DNA of 64,000 nucleotides, from NCBI GenBank assembly GCA_034406715.1, contig CP137880.1, positions 124,001 through 188,000 on the forward strand. Direction: 5' to 3'. Numbering within the stretch: the first letter of the stretch is position 1; the number at the start of each line of letters is the position of its first letter. This document shows, one piece after another, positions 46,780 to 59,618 of this stretch. Source of the stretch: Rhodotorula mucilaginosa. Its lineage: Eukaryota; Basidiomycota; Microbotryomycetes; Sporidiobolales; Sporidiobolaceae. The position numbers and the translations under genes were made by a program. Under the pieces are notes generated by a model, which saw only the letters and a program-made list of their open reading frames with translations, was not told the origin of the DNA and did no database searches.

Positions 46780-49700
46780 ATGGAGCCCGCAAGCGGGAAA
46801 CAAACCTCCAAGGCCAAGCCGGGGAGGAAACGCATCGCCTGTCAGGCCTGTAGCGCGAGTGAGTCTCTGTTGCCGCACGGAATCTCGGAACCGCTGCGAG
46901 TCGAGGCGTGGACCGGTCGCTCGCGCCCTCCAGCGTATGTGTTCGTGGACGCAGCATGTGACTGACCCGGATCTCTGCTCCTCCCCGGCGCGCAGACAAG
47001 CAGAAATGCGATGGTGCGTCGGCTGCGCTCTGCCGCTCCGACTTTTTCGGAGTGCCAAGAACATTGCCGTGCTAAAACCATCGTCATATCATCGTATCAC
47101 GCAGGAGCTGCACGGCATCCTTGTCGGAGGTGTGAACTGTACAGCATCCCGTGCGAGTACCCGGACGGGCAAGTTCCTCGGACAGCGACGAGAACTGCGA
47201 GTCAAGAACCAGGTGCGCACTACTCAATCTCGCGAAATACCCTCGCATTCAACTCTATCGCTGACGATTTGCCTTTCCTCACAGTTGCTAAAGCAAATGC
47301 GCCAGCCGGGGAAGGGATGGACGGACTCGCGGCGGCGTGAGCTGATGCCAAGCTATCCCTCAACAACACCGTCAATACTGATTCTTTCTCGCACTGTGCG
47401 CCCCGCGACAGAATTCGCGAGATGAGCGCAAGACTCGCCGCAATCGAGACCGGACTCGACGCCGACCGCCGCGCCGGAACTCGCCCCGTCGCTTCGACTT
47501 CCTCCTCGCTGACCCTGCCAGAACATCCGCCACTCACTCTCCCGAACGGTCAGCCCGAACAGGCTCGCGGCGCCACCGCCTCAACTGCACCGAGTCGCTC
47601 CGAATCAGTCGACATGCCTGTCGAGTCGAACCCGCTCCAGATGCTCGTCAGCACGATGGAACAAATGTCTCGCGACGAAGCGATCGACGCCGACGAATCG
47701 GCCGCGATGATGGTGACGGAACCGAGCGCGGAAGACGCGGACCCGAACGGACTGGGAGAAGCGGATGCGGCGTATGAGGAACACTTGGCGAGGCTGGCGA
47801 GGAACGAACCGAGGAGCGAGAGGCCGGACGCATTTGCTCGCGGGCTCGTCACGCTCGAAGATGTGCAGACGGCATTCGCCTTGTGCGTATGATGACGGCC
47901 GAGGGACCCACACACACCGTCACAATATCTAACACGAATCATGCACGCGCAGCTACACTCAACGGATACAGCCGTGGATTCCCGTCATCGAACGGCGCGG
48001 ACCGCTTGTCGTTCGCGACCGAAGTCCTTTCTTGTTCCACGTGATCCTGCTCGTCACCAACTGTAAGCTTGCTCTTTTGACCATACGCAGAGGTGGTGGC
48101 TAAAGAACGACTGGGGCAAACAGACTACAACACCTCGACGTCTGATCGTGCACGGGAGGTTTACGCCGGCCTGACTCGCCTCGTCCACGAACTTCTCGTC
48201 TCGCACATCCTCGCGCCCGATCCTTCCATGTTTACGCGCGACATGATCCGCGCCCTCTTGCTCTTGCTCTACTATAAGCCGGTCGAGACGGCCGCGTACA
48301 GCAACCGCGGCGTCAAATCGATGGGTCGGATCGTGCACGCGTCGAAAGTCAACGCCCTGTCTTCCCTCATGATTCACTCACTCGTCCAGCGCGCCGCGTC
48401 CTTCATCGCAATTCAAGAATCGCCACGCCTACTTACGGGGGTGCTCGACCACCCGGATCTCGCCTCGCCCGCCGATCGCAAACGCGCCCTGGCCGAGTTC
48501 CGGCTGTGGTGTACCCTCGTTGCAGCCGACGCGCTCGGATCGTTGCAAAGCGGTCGATCAACGTGGACGGACCCGACCGCTGCGCTCAAAATTACGCGTC
48601 GCTTCGCCACGCTCGCCGCGGACCCGACCGACGTCCGACGGGCAGCGATCCTCGAACTGTACAGCATCGTGACGGTCCCGACTTCTGCTCCCGCCGCGAC
48701 GCACCCGGTCCGCTACCGACTCGAGCACATCGTCCGGATCAACGCCCAGCTCGATTCGTGGAAGGCGTACTGGACCCCGATCCTCGCCGACGCGCAGAAG
48801 CGCGGAGACCCGCTCGCGTACACGGTCGTGCAGACTTTGGCACAGTTCGTCATCCTGTCTGTGAACGGGGCAGTCTTCACGCGGTGGGATCTGGATCGGA
48901 AAAAGGAGCTCGAGGAAGGCAAGGAAGGGCGGCCGAAACTGACCAACGAGTGCGTTTCCGCCTTGCGGACTCTCGCGCGGCGCCCTTTTCCTTTGGACTG
49001 ACGCCTTGCTCGAAACAGCGACTGGCAACACCTCCAGAGAGCAGCGGAAGCAGCCGATGCGGCCATCTTTATCGTTTCGACAGAAGCGACCGCGACGGGA
49101 CATCCCTTGCGCGAATACGTCTGGCCAGCGCCCATCAACGGATACCGTGCAGCGCTGCACGTCGATCCTCGCATTACGGAGGACTTTAAGACTGCTCTCG
49201 ATACCATGACCTGCATTGTGAACTTGGCACTTGAAACTCCGCCCAAATGCGGTAAGAGCTAACGTCCGCAACTCCTTCTTTTGCAGGCCTTTGTCTATTC
49301 TCTCCTCTTCCTCGTCCGCATGGCTTCAGCTGGCCTCGTCACCTGCGATCTCCAGATCCGGAAATCGGAGTACGCCGGAGGATGCGATCTCAGCGCGCCA
49401 CAGCCGCTTGCGACGGGCCAGAAACTGCCTCGGCTTCTCGAGCTCGGCGCCGCGTTCCTGAACGGCATCGCTCCGAACCCGGATCACCCGGCTCGTCGCC
49501 ACGCCCTCCTCGTCGAGATGATCTTGCGCGTCGGCCTCAGCGCAACCACGCCTCAAGCTTCTGCAGGCTCGCCCGCTTCATCTGCCCCGCGGCAATCTCC
49601 TGGAGCTTCTTCCCTCTCGGCTCACCCGCAATTCTCCCACCCGCTCCCGGACCGCGCGAACGGCAGCGGTGCAGCGAATGGACAACCTCCCGTCACGTAT

Positions 49701-50319
49701 TTGCCTTCGCCTTCTGCCACGACGGGTCGACCACCCGCCGCGTCGTTCGATTCCTGGCTGTGGGACACGACGACGCCGACCACCGGTACAGTCTCCGGAC
49801 CACTCCGCATGCAAGATGGATCATTCGTCATGCCGGATCTCACCATCTCGAGCTCGGCCAGTGGCGCACCGTCGTCCAGCGCCGCCCCTTTACCGCCTTC
49901 GCTCAACGCACCGTTCGGATCCAGCTCGCGAGCATCAACATCTGCGATGGATGCGACGGCGACTGCTGCCTCTGCGGGGCGCAAGGGCGACGCCGCGCAA
50001 GCGATGGCGTCCTTGCTGTCCGAAGTCAACCCGTTCCTCGACGACTTTTGTGCGTTCTCTGCGCGTTCACGCGTTCCGACCGAATTGCTGATAGACCTTT
50101 CGTCTTTCCCCACACGCAGACGCGACACAGCCCGCAATAGGCTCGCACGCTTTCAACGACGACTTCGGACTTGGACTGGGCAGTCTCACGGCTGATGCAG
50201 GAGGACTGAGCAACCTCGAATGGGCGGCACTCGGCTCGCCGGATCCGAACAGCGTCGCAAGTCTGGGTATCGGTGCTGTGCCTGGAGAGACGCCAGTCGT
50301 GACTCCGAATTGGCAGTGA
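46780..50319 (+). CDS. Zn2Cys6 transcription factor with fungal-specific TF domain
   Basis: Predicted 941 residues. Exons: 46780..46858, 46996..47013, 47105..47212, 47285..47336, 47412..47882, 47953..48062, 48124..48949, 49019..49217, 49287..50049 and 50120..50319. The binuclear zinc cluster is split over three exons: ACQACSANKQKCDG, then PCRRCELYSIPCEY. A coiled-coil-like stretch follows (IREMSARLAAIE). The middle region is the fungal-specific transcription factor domain: SPFLFHVILLVTNYYNTS, AFVYSLLFLVRMASAG and others. The C-terminal 300 residues are Ser/Pro/Ala-rich. For intron 6 (47882-48124 region) the acceptor at CAAACAG avoids a TAG stop and gives VTNYYNTS, as in the family. Its target is unknown. 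Confidence 0.85.
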
Positions 50320-50451
50320 ACAGTGAAGCCCTTGCAAATATCTTTGTACCTGGACGCCTGGTTGGAAGAGAAAAAACACGGGTTGCAAATGAACGTTGGT
50401 ATACAACATGGGGGCACGGCAAACGAAAAGTCGTTACAAGAGGCGGACGAC

Positions 50452-53400
50452 TCAGCCCTCGTCTTCCGGTATCCGGAACGTCGAGGAAAACATGGCCTCG
50501 TCGGCGAGATGCACGGCGACGGTGTCATAAACATGCAAGAGTAGATGGGGGAAGCGGGCGGTGAAGTAGGTGAGGAAGCCGCCGGGGAGGTCACCCAGCG
50601 CTCGCCGGACGTTTTCGGGCAAGTCTTGGTAGTGGTGTTTCTGCGCGCGATATATCCCGTCAGCGGCCTGACCCTTTCCGTTGCATCTGCAAGTCGAAGA
50701 CTGACTTTGTTACGCAACACTCGGAGCAGATCGCGAACGCTCGATCCATCGTACTTGCGGTACTTGCCCAAGTTGTCGAGGAACGTCCGGTCGAGTGCCT
50801 TTTGCCAATCGTCGCCGACGATGGACCGCGAGCGTTTCTCGAGCGTGATAAGAGTCGGAGCGGGCGGATCACGCTCCATGATCTCGAAGCGATCCGAGGC
50901 GTCGCAGAGGAAGAGAAGACGCTTCTGGGCGTTCCAGAAGAAGGGATGCAAGAGAACGGCGTCGGCCGTAGGTCTGGCGGAGCAGGATGCTGTCAGTTTT
51001 CATCCTTGCGCAGATCTGGTCATGGGATGCCCGCATCACTCACCGTTCGCGAGGATCAGTCGCGACCATGCGCAGGATCAGATCCTGTACCTCGACGGCC
51101 TCTTCGCCCAAGCCGTCAAGCCGGTCGAGGCTCGCCTTGCCCTGCAAGATGTTCATCTCGCGCTCGTATCGCCCACCGAACGGGTGCTCCCCGCCAGTCA
51201 GGAGAAAGTAGAAGATGCAACCGAGCGAGAAGATGTCGATGGATCGGGTCAAGCGCATGCTCGGATCGGTCGAAGTCACGCCTGCCAAGGTGCTCGAAGA
51301 ACCGCCCGAGCCGGTGCTGCCGGACAGGCTCGCGAGACCAGAGGCGCCGTTCGCGGTCTCGTTCGGATCGACGAGTCCGCGTAACACTTCTGGTGCTCGG
51401 TAGCCGAACGAGCCGGCGGCGTGGTTCATCGTTTGCTGGAACGAAGACTCGTCGACGTCGAGCTTCTTGCATAGGCCAAAGTCGGAAATGAGCATGCGCA
51501 ACCCCGGCTGTCCTCGCTTGGCAGTCGAGACGAGAATGTTCTGCGGCTTGATATCGCGATGGACGATCTTGAGCGAGTGGAGATGGCGTAGACCGGACGC
51601 GATCTGCTTCAGCGCCTTTTTCGGATCGAGCTGCGCGACGAGCTCGGGGTAGGTCGCGGGCTGATCGATGAGGTCGAACAGGGAAGCAGGGCAAAGTTCG
51701 AGGGCGATGTACAGGAACGTGTCGCGTTGTTCTTTGCAGAAGTAGCGAATCACATGCGGGTGGTCGTCCGACTCTTGGAGGAGGTTGACTTCGTGCGTGG
51801 CGATCGTGACAAAGTCCTTCAGGAGGCGCTTGACTGCGACAGCGCGGCCTTGGAACTCGCCGCGTAGCACAACGGTGCCATGCGATCCGTAGCCTGGGGG
51901 GAGAGCAGGGAGGGTTATCAGCATGGACGGCCCTCTCCATCGAAGGAGAAGCAAGAAGCTCACCGAGAATGGTCTCGGAGACGGAGAGTCCGTTCCCGAA
52001 CTGCGAGGCGTCTCGTGGAGAGGCAGCAGCCGTCGTCGAGGCGACCTGAGTACTCTTGGGCGCCGAACCGTCCGCTCGTTCTCCGTCTACGCCATGACCA
52101 CTCCGATCGACCTGAGCGCTCAACTCGCCATCCCCTTCGCGCGTATCTCGCTCGCTGAGCGTAATCCCCTCGAGGAGGTCGCGATCATCGCCGAGCTCGT
52201 CTCCCGGACCGGCAGCACCTTCCTTCGGTTTCTTCTTCTTCGCGCCTCGTCTGCGTCGATTCCGTTTTCGAGGTGGCGTACCTGGACCGGCAGCACCGTC
52301 GAGTGCGCCCGAGTCGGAATCGCCATCGTCACCATCGCCGTTACCCTGGGTGGATGGGCCAGTCTTGGCTAGAGACGCTGGAGGGGCAGGGTCGGCTGCA
52401 CCTTCGATCGAGGGTACAGCAGGCGGGAGCGGCGGGAGCTCTTTCGACACGGCAGAAATGGTCGCAGCTGGCATCAGCGACACTGACGAAGAGCGTCGAC
52501 GCACTGCGATCGGCCGATCACTTTTTGTCGGCGTGGGCGGCGACGATGGCGACCTTTGCCTTGACTTGGACGTCTCGCGCGCTGCACCATTGACGGAGTT
52601 GGGGCTGGCATCGGCAGAGTTCTCCGGGGACGAGGTCGACACCCCGTTTGAGTAGCGGATCTTGCTCGGAGGCGGCGCCGATGCCGTCTTGCGGATCTTG
52701 GTCCACCACCAGATGGCCAAGACGACAAGAAGCACGCCCACCGTGAGCTTGCCGCTGCTCTTCTCCCCTTGACCGCTCAGTTCCCGCACCGAAGATTCAT
52801 AGAACCTGGACAGGAGCGTCGACGATCCCGGCAGATGCGGCGAGCGACGGTGAGGCGCTTGCGGGGAATCGTTCCTGCCGCCACTGTGAGGGCTCGAAGG
52901 GGAAGGCTTCTTCTTCGAGTCGCTGCCGTCGTCTCCGCCTTCGAGTAAGAGCGGTTCGGGCGAGCCGGGATCGAGAGTCGCGTCGATACCGATCGGTGAT
53001 GGAGGTGGAGGATGCAGCAAGCGGTGGCGGCCAATGAGGCAATCGAGACCGCGGCAAGGTTTGGGGGAAGCCGGAGCCTCTCCTTCGCCATCACCCCCTT
53101 CCCGAGGGGAGTGCTCCCCGTCGCCGTCGCCACCGGTACCGCTCTCTCCTTGCGCAATCTCGGCGACCTGCGCAAACGGCACGAGCGGGAACCGGTCCCT
53201 GCTCATCGCAAACAGTTCACCACCTTTCGAGCCGGTGGCACCGTGGCTCTGATCCACCGCAGGTGGGACGCGCCCGACGAACGTCGCGGCCGGTTCGCGC
53301 TGCAGAAGCGCGAAGTCGAGCGGCAGGTCGGGCACGAGAAGGGGATGCGGCTGCTCAAACATGATGGGATGCCTTTCGTCGCTGTCGTTTTCGGACGGGT

Positions 53401-54801
53401 CCACGGACGACGAGGAAGCTTCGGAGGACGCGGCGGGGACGAGGACGTCGAAGACGCTGACGACGGGGGCTTCAAAGTCGATCGTCCAAAAGATGCCGGG
53501 CTCGCCAGCTCGGAAGCAGACGAGCGAGCCGTCGTGCATCGGTTGGAGGTACAGAGAGTCGGGCGTGCGCGTCCATGTGGCTTGGGAGAGGTGCTCGCCC
53601 GAAGTGCCAGAGGTGACGGGCGCAACGTGCGGAAGGGTCGAAGAGCTGTACGTCGTGTAGGAAAGGGTCTGCAGCGGCTGCGACGAGGTCGTGTCGTAGA
53701 TCGAGAGGTGGTACTCTGCGGCATTACAGCATGTCAGCTTCAAAGGAGGAGGTACCTTTGGGGGAGACATGGGAACGAACCGGTCCGAGCCATGTAGAGC
53801 AGATCCTGCGGTCGCATGGCAATGTCGTCCTCGCAGTCCTGCTCGGCCGACTTGGCTGCACCTCCCGTCAGCAGTTCGTCCGCTTCGTCCCATTCGCACC
53901 ACCCCGCGCTGCTGCCAAACACTCCGACGAGTCGACCCGTCTTCAAGTCGACGCCGACGAACTTGGTGTTCTTGCTCGCGCTGAACATCCGGCTGGCGTC
54001 TCCCGGGAAGCGGAACGGCGAGAGGTTGACGAGCTCTTGCATCGAGAGCGGGAGCTTGTCCAATCCCCCCGACGAGCGCGAGTAGACGTAGATGTCTCCG
54101 TCGCCGGTCGGTTCGATAATATATTGCTCATCGTCGTCGTCGTCTTCCAAAGCGGGAGCGATTCCGGTCTCGTTGCTGGCGGTTGCGTTGGTGCCGGCTC
54201 GCCTGCGACGACTCGCGCTCTTGACGAGCGGACCTCCGACGGCCGCGCCGGCGCTCGACCTCCTCTGGCGTTCGTGCCCTGACCCGCGGCCGAGTCCACT
54301 CAACGCAACGCCGCCGTCGTCGTGCAGCGTCCACCTCCACTGGCCCGTCTCTCGCTCGAGCGCGTGCACCTGTCCGTCGACCGTGATGGCAATGACGAGC
54401 GGCGACAGTTCGAACCCTCCGAGTCCTCCGCTGCGGTCCGGTACCTCCGAGGTTGGCTCTTCGTGCCCGGCGAGCGTGCGCTGCCGAGCAGGCGGCGGTG
54501 CATTGAATCGGACTCCTCGGATTGCCTCGGGCAGGGGCGCAGCATGAGCGCTAGACGTCCTCCTTGATCGCGGTCGCAGCGGATCAGCGGCAGCGACGGC
54601 AGCCGACTCGCTCCTCGCTCTAAGGTGGTTCGGAAGCAAGTCGGGCTCGACGGGGACTTGTCCCTGGGGTCTCTGTGCGAGCGCACCCGGTTCCGAGAGC
54701 TGTGCGGCGCGGGCGAGGCGATGTTGAGGCGAACCGAGGACAATCAGCACCAGCAGGAGCCAAGCGAGCGACTTTGGCGTGTAGGCTGGTAAGGGCGGCA
54801 T
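50452..54801 (-). CDS. IRE1: Unfolded-protein-response sensor Ire1 (kinase/RNase)
   Basis: Predicted 1359 residues. Ire1 senses misfolded proteins in the ER and cleaves HAC1-type mRNA. Exons: 54801..53781, 53715..51964, 51893..51044, 50973..50706 and 50640..50452. A signal anchor (LAWLLLVLIVLG) starts the lumenal domain. A transmembrane helix lies at LTVGVLLVVLAIWWW. The kinase follows a long linker: GYGSHGTVVLRG, VAVKRLL, HRDIKPQNIL, DFGLCKKLD and SFGYRAPEVL. The C-terminal KEN RNase domain is present (VGDDWQKALDRTFLDNLGKYRKYD and FPHLLLHVYDTV). The linker between TM and kinase is about 280 residues and includes a strongly basic stretch (PRKRNRRRRGAKKKKPKEG). The gene converges on the factor gene at 50319. 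Confidence 0.95.
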
Positions 54802-55420
54802 GGCCAGGGAGGCAGCACTCCCTGGAACTGACTCTCTCTGTCGTCCCCTCGTATCGTCAAGCCTCGCTGTGACTGCTCAAAGTCGTGTGAACCTTCGGCT
54901 TTCAAAGGCGGTGCCAAAAAAACTGGCAGAAAGTCTCTCTGCAGATCAAGATATCCTTTTTCTGCCGTGCCTGTAGGAGCCTGCCTTCGCATCTACATAA
55001 CAGCTCAAATCCGGATACAGGTGTTGCGCCTTGTTGCGCCGACACCGGTTCTTTTTTTTTTTTTTTACTTTTGTTTCCGCAGTGCATTCGGCTTATATGG
55101 AAATGCAGCTCACTGTAATGGCTGGTTAGGAACTCGTATTGAGATTACACCGCCTCGATTACCCCGCATGGAGAGGGTCCGGCGTGAAAAAGAAGGGCGT
55201 CGTCATGGAGTCTCGCGCGGTCTCGTTCTTACCTCGCTCACGTTGAGTTGAGTCTTTCTACGCTCTGTTCCACTCTCAACACTCTCAAAGAGCTACCCTT
55301 CCCCCAACCACCCCCGTGAGTTCAAGTCCGGCCAGCGTTCCCCGCGAGAGTCGTCCTGACGTCCTTCTTTTCGTCCGTCGGCCTTCGTGAAAAGCCAGAC
55401 CTCAACCAAAAACAGCAACA
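54802..55420. promoter_or_regulatory. Divergent promoter region of IRE1 and the SDR gene, with a T tract
   Basis: About 620 bp between starts at 54801 and 55421. An uninterrupted run of T spans 55052-55066. The last 170 bases before the SDR start are rich in C and T, with TCAACACTCTCAAAG-like sequence, resembling a strong promoter or 5' leader. Confidence 0.55.
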
Positions 55421-57011
55421 ATGTCGGACGACAAGGTCATCACCGCTTACCCCAACTATGCCCCGAAGAAGGTGCGTCGGATTGCTCGCGCTTTTCATGA
55501 CGTGCGGGAACTGTGCTGACCCTTCTTTTTCACTCGTTCTGCCACAAACAGTTCACTCAGTCCCTCCCGGGCTCGGATGCCGACATGGAGCCGCTCGCTG
55601 AGCACACCAAGGTGAGCCTTGAGAAGAGACGAAGCGTCGGATGATCGCAGCTGAACCGACTTTTTCTTCGCCCATCTCAGGTCGAAAGGTGGCACCGCGG
55701 CGAGCCCCGCCTCGAGGAGTACGTCGGATCGAACAAGCTCAAGGACAAGAAGGCTCTGATCACCGGCGGTGACTCGGGTATCGGCCGGACCGTTGCCGTA
55801 TTCTTTGCGCGCGAGGGTGCCGACGTAACGATCAACTACCTCCCGGAGGAGGAGAAGGAGTGCGTCCGCCCAACATGCCCCCTTTGTCCGTGGCTGACCT
55901 TGTTTGATCCTTAGCGCTCAGAAGACGAAGGAGCTCGTCGAGCAGGCAGGCCGAAAGTGCTTGCTTGTCCCGGGAGACCTCATGACCCAGGAGTTCCGCG
56001 ACAAGCTGGTCGCCGAGCACATGAAGGAGTACGGCGCGCTCGACATCCTCGTCAACAAGTGCGTATCTGCTCATGACTCTAATATCTCCGAGCTGGCGGC
56101 TACGGAGACGAGACTTCCGGAGCGACAAACTGACCCAGCGAGTGAACCTCTGCAGCGCTTCGAAGCAGATCCAGTGCAAGGACCTCGCCGACATTGACGT
56201 ACGTTTCAGACTAAGAACTTTTCCGAGTACTCTCGCCTTTCGGCTGACCAAGATTGTCTCCCCTCGTACAGATGAAGAACGTCGAATCGACTTTCCAGTC
56301 CAACATCATTGCCTACATCGGTCTCGCCAAGTTTGTCTCTTCCCTCTTCGGCTACGCTCTTAGAAGCGAGAATGCTGACCTTGCCCACGTTTCGTTTCGA
56401 CAGGGCCGCCCTCCCGCACATGAAGCGCGGCGACGTCATCATCAACACCACCTCGGTCACCGCAGAGAAGGGATCCGCCGGCATGCTCGACTACGTACGT
56501 GCACAAGCCTCCCCTTCTCTGGAAACTCCCCCGCGATCATCGCTGACTTCTGTTCGACCGCACGCACGCAGTCCGCCACCAAGGGAGCCATCACGACTTT
56601 CACCAAGTCGCTCGCTCTGCAGCTCGCGCCGAAGGCGATCCGTGTCGTCGGCGTCGCGCCCGGACCGGTCTTTACGCCTCTGCAGCCTGCGTCGAGGAGC
56701 GCAGACCAGATGGACAACTGGGGAGTTGGCGACAGTGAGCTTTCTCCCTTCCTACGAATGATTCGTGTTCGTCTCCTCGATCCCGGTCGCTCACTCAAAC
56801 TCGCGCACGCAGTCCCGCTCCACGGCCGTGTCGGTCAGCCGGCCGAGCTCGGCGAGTCGTACGTCTACCTCGCGACGAGCAACTTGACGACCGGACAGAT
56901 TGTCCACCCCAACTCGGGGTAAGTCGCTTCTTTTTTCGCTTCCTTCAAACGTGGCACGGAGTTGACAGAGTCTCCTGCTGTTCTGCGCCTTGCAGCCAGT
57001 ACTTTGCTTAG
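55421..57011 (+). CDS. Short-chain dehydrogenase/reductase (glucose/ribitol type)
   Basis: Predicted 303-residue NAD(P)-dependent oxidoreductase. Ten exons: 55421..55471, 55552..55611, 55681..55859, 55915..56058, 56156..56198, 56272..56330, 56404..56494, 56572..56734, 56813..56918 and 56996..57011. The cofactor motif is TGGDSGIGR. The catalytic Ser is in [12 protein letters not shown], and Tyr and Lys are in YSATKGAI. Other family marks are [32 protein letters not shown] and [15 protein letters not shown]. This set fits the fungal/bacterial glucose-ribitol dehydrogenase-like SDRs, often stress-linked. The last coding exon encodes only GQYFA and the stop (16 nt). Ten exons in 1.6 kb make it the most intron-dense gene here together with LSM2. 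Confidence 0.92.
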
Positions 57012-57156
57012 ATTGAGTAGCGCCTCACGTCTGTACATACTTTGCGCTTTCTTCAGTTCCGATCGAGAGAGAGTTTGCCGAGAGATTATTGCGTGTACAG
57101 GCTAAACTACTGCGCCCTACCGGATATCACCACGGCGAGTAAGCGAGTGGGGAGTG

Positions 57157-59334
57157 TCACCGCTCCTCGTTGGGATCACGATAGACCCCGACTTCCTCCC
57201 GCAGACCCTTCCACACCTCGTAATCTTCCACCGAGAAGCCGACGCAGCGCAAGACGAGGAAGGAAATGCGCGGCTTGAGGTCGGTGACCTCCAATTCCGT
57301 CCACAGATCCACCTTTGACGCTTCCTTCCGGTTTGTCGAGTATGTCGGTAGCTTCCACCCCCAGCTCCTGAGCATGGCTTGGTTGTTCCTGATCTCGGGA
57401 CCATCGTCGATTCGCGCTTCGACTGCACACCGAATGCTCTCGTGCACATTCGCCGTGGCGCCCGCCCCGGGCAAGAGTCGGAGAGCTTGTTCGCCCGATC
57501 CGTCATACGCAAGTTCGTACGCTCCCCTGTAGACCCACTTCTTGGTCGCGTTCTTGATGAAAACGTTGATGGGCACCGGGTGCGGGCCGCTGCCCGGCTC
57601 GCGCCCATACTCGACGGCTTCAAAGAATTTGCGACAGACCGCGTCGTCTGTGATGACGACGAGCGGTTCGCCAAGAGCGGTCGGTCCGGGGTCGCACACG
57701 TTGAGCTCCGGCTTGAGCGCGATAAAACGTCGACTACGGAAGTAGGTCGTGCCCACCGAACCCCTGTTGATGGTAGCTTGCGGATTGGTTCTGAGTTCTT
57801 TACGGTCAAAGGCACGCTTGTCGGCGCTGATGTCGGGCAGATCGAGGGGCTTGTCGAGGCTCGGCAGGTCGATATGCGGAAAGACATGTCTGATGAGCGC
57901 AGCGGTCGTGCTTGGCGATGGCGCCTTTCTGAAGATGCGGGGGCTGGTTGGGGCGGGAAGTAGCTGTTGCAGCGGCACCGAGATACAGCAGAGTCAGTGG
58001 GCACCTCGGATAGGGGTCGAACGCGAGAGGGCACGAGAATTCGTACCAGCTTGGCTTTTTTCGGCGGCTTGGGCGGAGTTGCGACGGACTCGTCAGAGTC
58101 CCGAGCTCTTGCGGTAGTACCAACGTGCCCGCTGGAGCCCGAAGCCTGCCGACCGAGTTAGTGAGGTCAGCCGCGAGAGAATCAAGATTTGATACACCCC
58201 TTTCGTTTGCTCGCCTGCGTCGAACCGGGCAACGCCACACACGGCGTCCTTACGTCGGAGGATGAGGCGGCACGCTGCTCGCTCTCGTGCGGCGGAAAGG
58301 TCGCGGCGGAGAGAGCTGATCGAGGGCTCGCTGTCAAACGCGGAGATCGTCGAAGTGTAGTCGGCGTCGGCGCCGGTGTCGGCGTTGCGGGAGTTGGTGC
58401 GGCATCTTCCGTTCCGGTCTTTCGATCAAGCGAAGGCGGAGCCTGACGATTTTCTGCGCGCGCCGTTACATCGCCTGCACTCGCCGAGGGGAGGGACTTC
58501 GTACCGTCGGCCATCTTTTCGTCGGGGCCGGAGTGCATCATCTCGGCAGAAGGCGTCGACGACGCACTGCGGTTGGCAGGGACAGGTGTCGACGTTGTCA
58601 TCGTGCCTGTGTACGAGTAGCATCTGTCAGCGCTCTTCTCTGCATCGTTGCGATCGCTCGGATGTCACCGCATCACGGACCATGTCGGCTCTGAAGCGCC
58701 GAGTTTACGTGCGGCGAGGGGATGTCGTTGTGAGGTGAGAAGGCGCCCGCCAGAGCCGCCGCTTGCCCAGCTGCCGGCGCTGCATTCTTGTCGGCGATCT
58801 CTGCAAGTCGGTCGCTGTGGTGGTGCGAAGAGTCAAAGATCAGCCGTCGCAGCTCCAGTGCCAGAACAGTGCCAGCTTACTGACCGGACTGCAAGCTCGA
58901 GCCATGAAAGCCATTGCTCCACCGCGGCGACGCATCCAAAGTCGTCCGTGATCACGGTTCGTCGGAGGACGGTCATGACGAGCTTGATGCCCGCTTCGCC
59001 CGGCTCCACTGCCTCGCGGCGACTGTTGCGCGTTTTCCCGAAATGGGCGAGGAGGGTTTTCTGTACGTCCGGCCAACGGGGTTCCTCCAAGTTGACGAAC
59101 GGCAGAAAGACCGCGAGACCGCGAGGGAGGGCAACGCCGCCCGACTCGATCTTAGCGAAGGCTTCGACGGCCTTTGTCAGGCAAGCGAAGGACTCGGCCG
59201 TGTCTTTGCAAGCGGCGACTGTGTCTGTGTGGGCGTCGTGTGAGCGGCGTCACATTTTCGGGTGATGGCAACTGCGATGAAGCGGAGCATTCGCGCCCAA
59301 CAGCTGCACGGGGCGACTTACTGGACGTATCCAT
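57157..59334 (-). CDS. Tandem paralogue A, DUF6697-like C-terminal domain
   Basis: Predicted 595 residues. Exons: 59334..59322, 59224..58885, 58814..58681, 58606..58198, 58131..58047 and 57963..57157. The N-terminal block of about 130 residues carries a motif shared with the next gene: WPDVQKTLLAHFGKT, SRREAVEPG, VMTVLRR and AVRDR. A Pro/Thr/Ser-rich linker with basic patches (SKRKG, PPKPPKKAKL) follows. The C-terminal domain has YFRSRRFIALKPELN, GEPLVVITDD, KKWVYRGAYELAYDG, LRSWGWKLP and LVLRCVGFSVEDYEVW, which from memory resembles basidiomycete DUF6697. The function is unknown. Several internal junctions (for example the 58198/58131 pair) were chosen because only they keep both conserved blocks in one frame. 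Confidence 0.7.
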
Positions 59335-59618
59335 AGCCTTTGGTTTACACGGTGTCGCGTACTGAGTCAAGCGTAAGCATGAAGGAGTCGGACGAGGAAG
59401 AGAGCTCCGCGGAAGCGCACGCGCCTCCCCAAAAGAATCACGTGACAGACGGCATCCCTAGTATATCACCCCAATTGAGCTACTTGCTGGAGCTACTGCA
59501 AAAACCGGCGAGTCTGAGCGACTGGCTCTTCCATGCTCCGACAAGGGGTCGCAATCGGTACTGAAAGATCTATTTCCAGACGTACACGGCGCCGATCTCT
59601 TACACGTCGACCAGCGCA

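Noticed and set aside
48063-48093. Nearest acceptor (ACGCAG at about 48090) for intron 6 of the Zn2Cys6 factor
   Set aside because: It creates a TAG stop at the junction. The acceptor at 48123 keeps the frame and the conserved VTNYYNTS.
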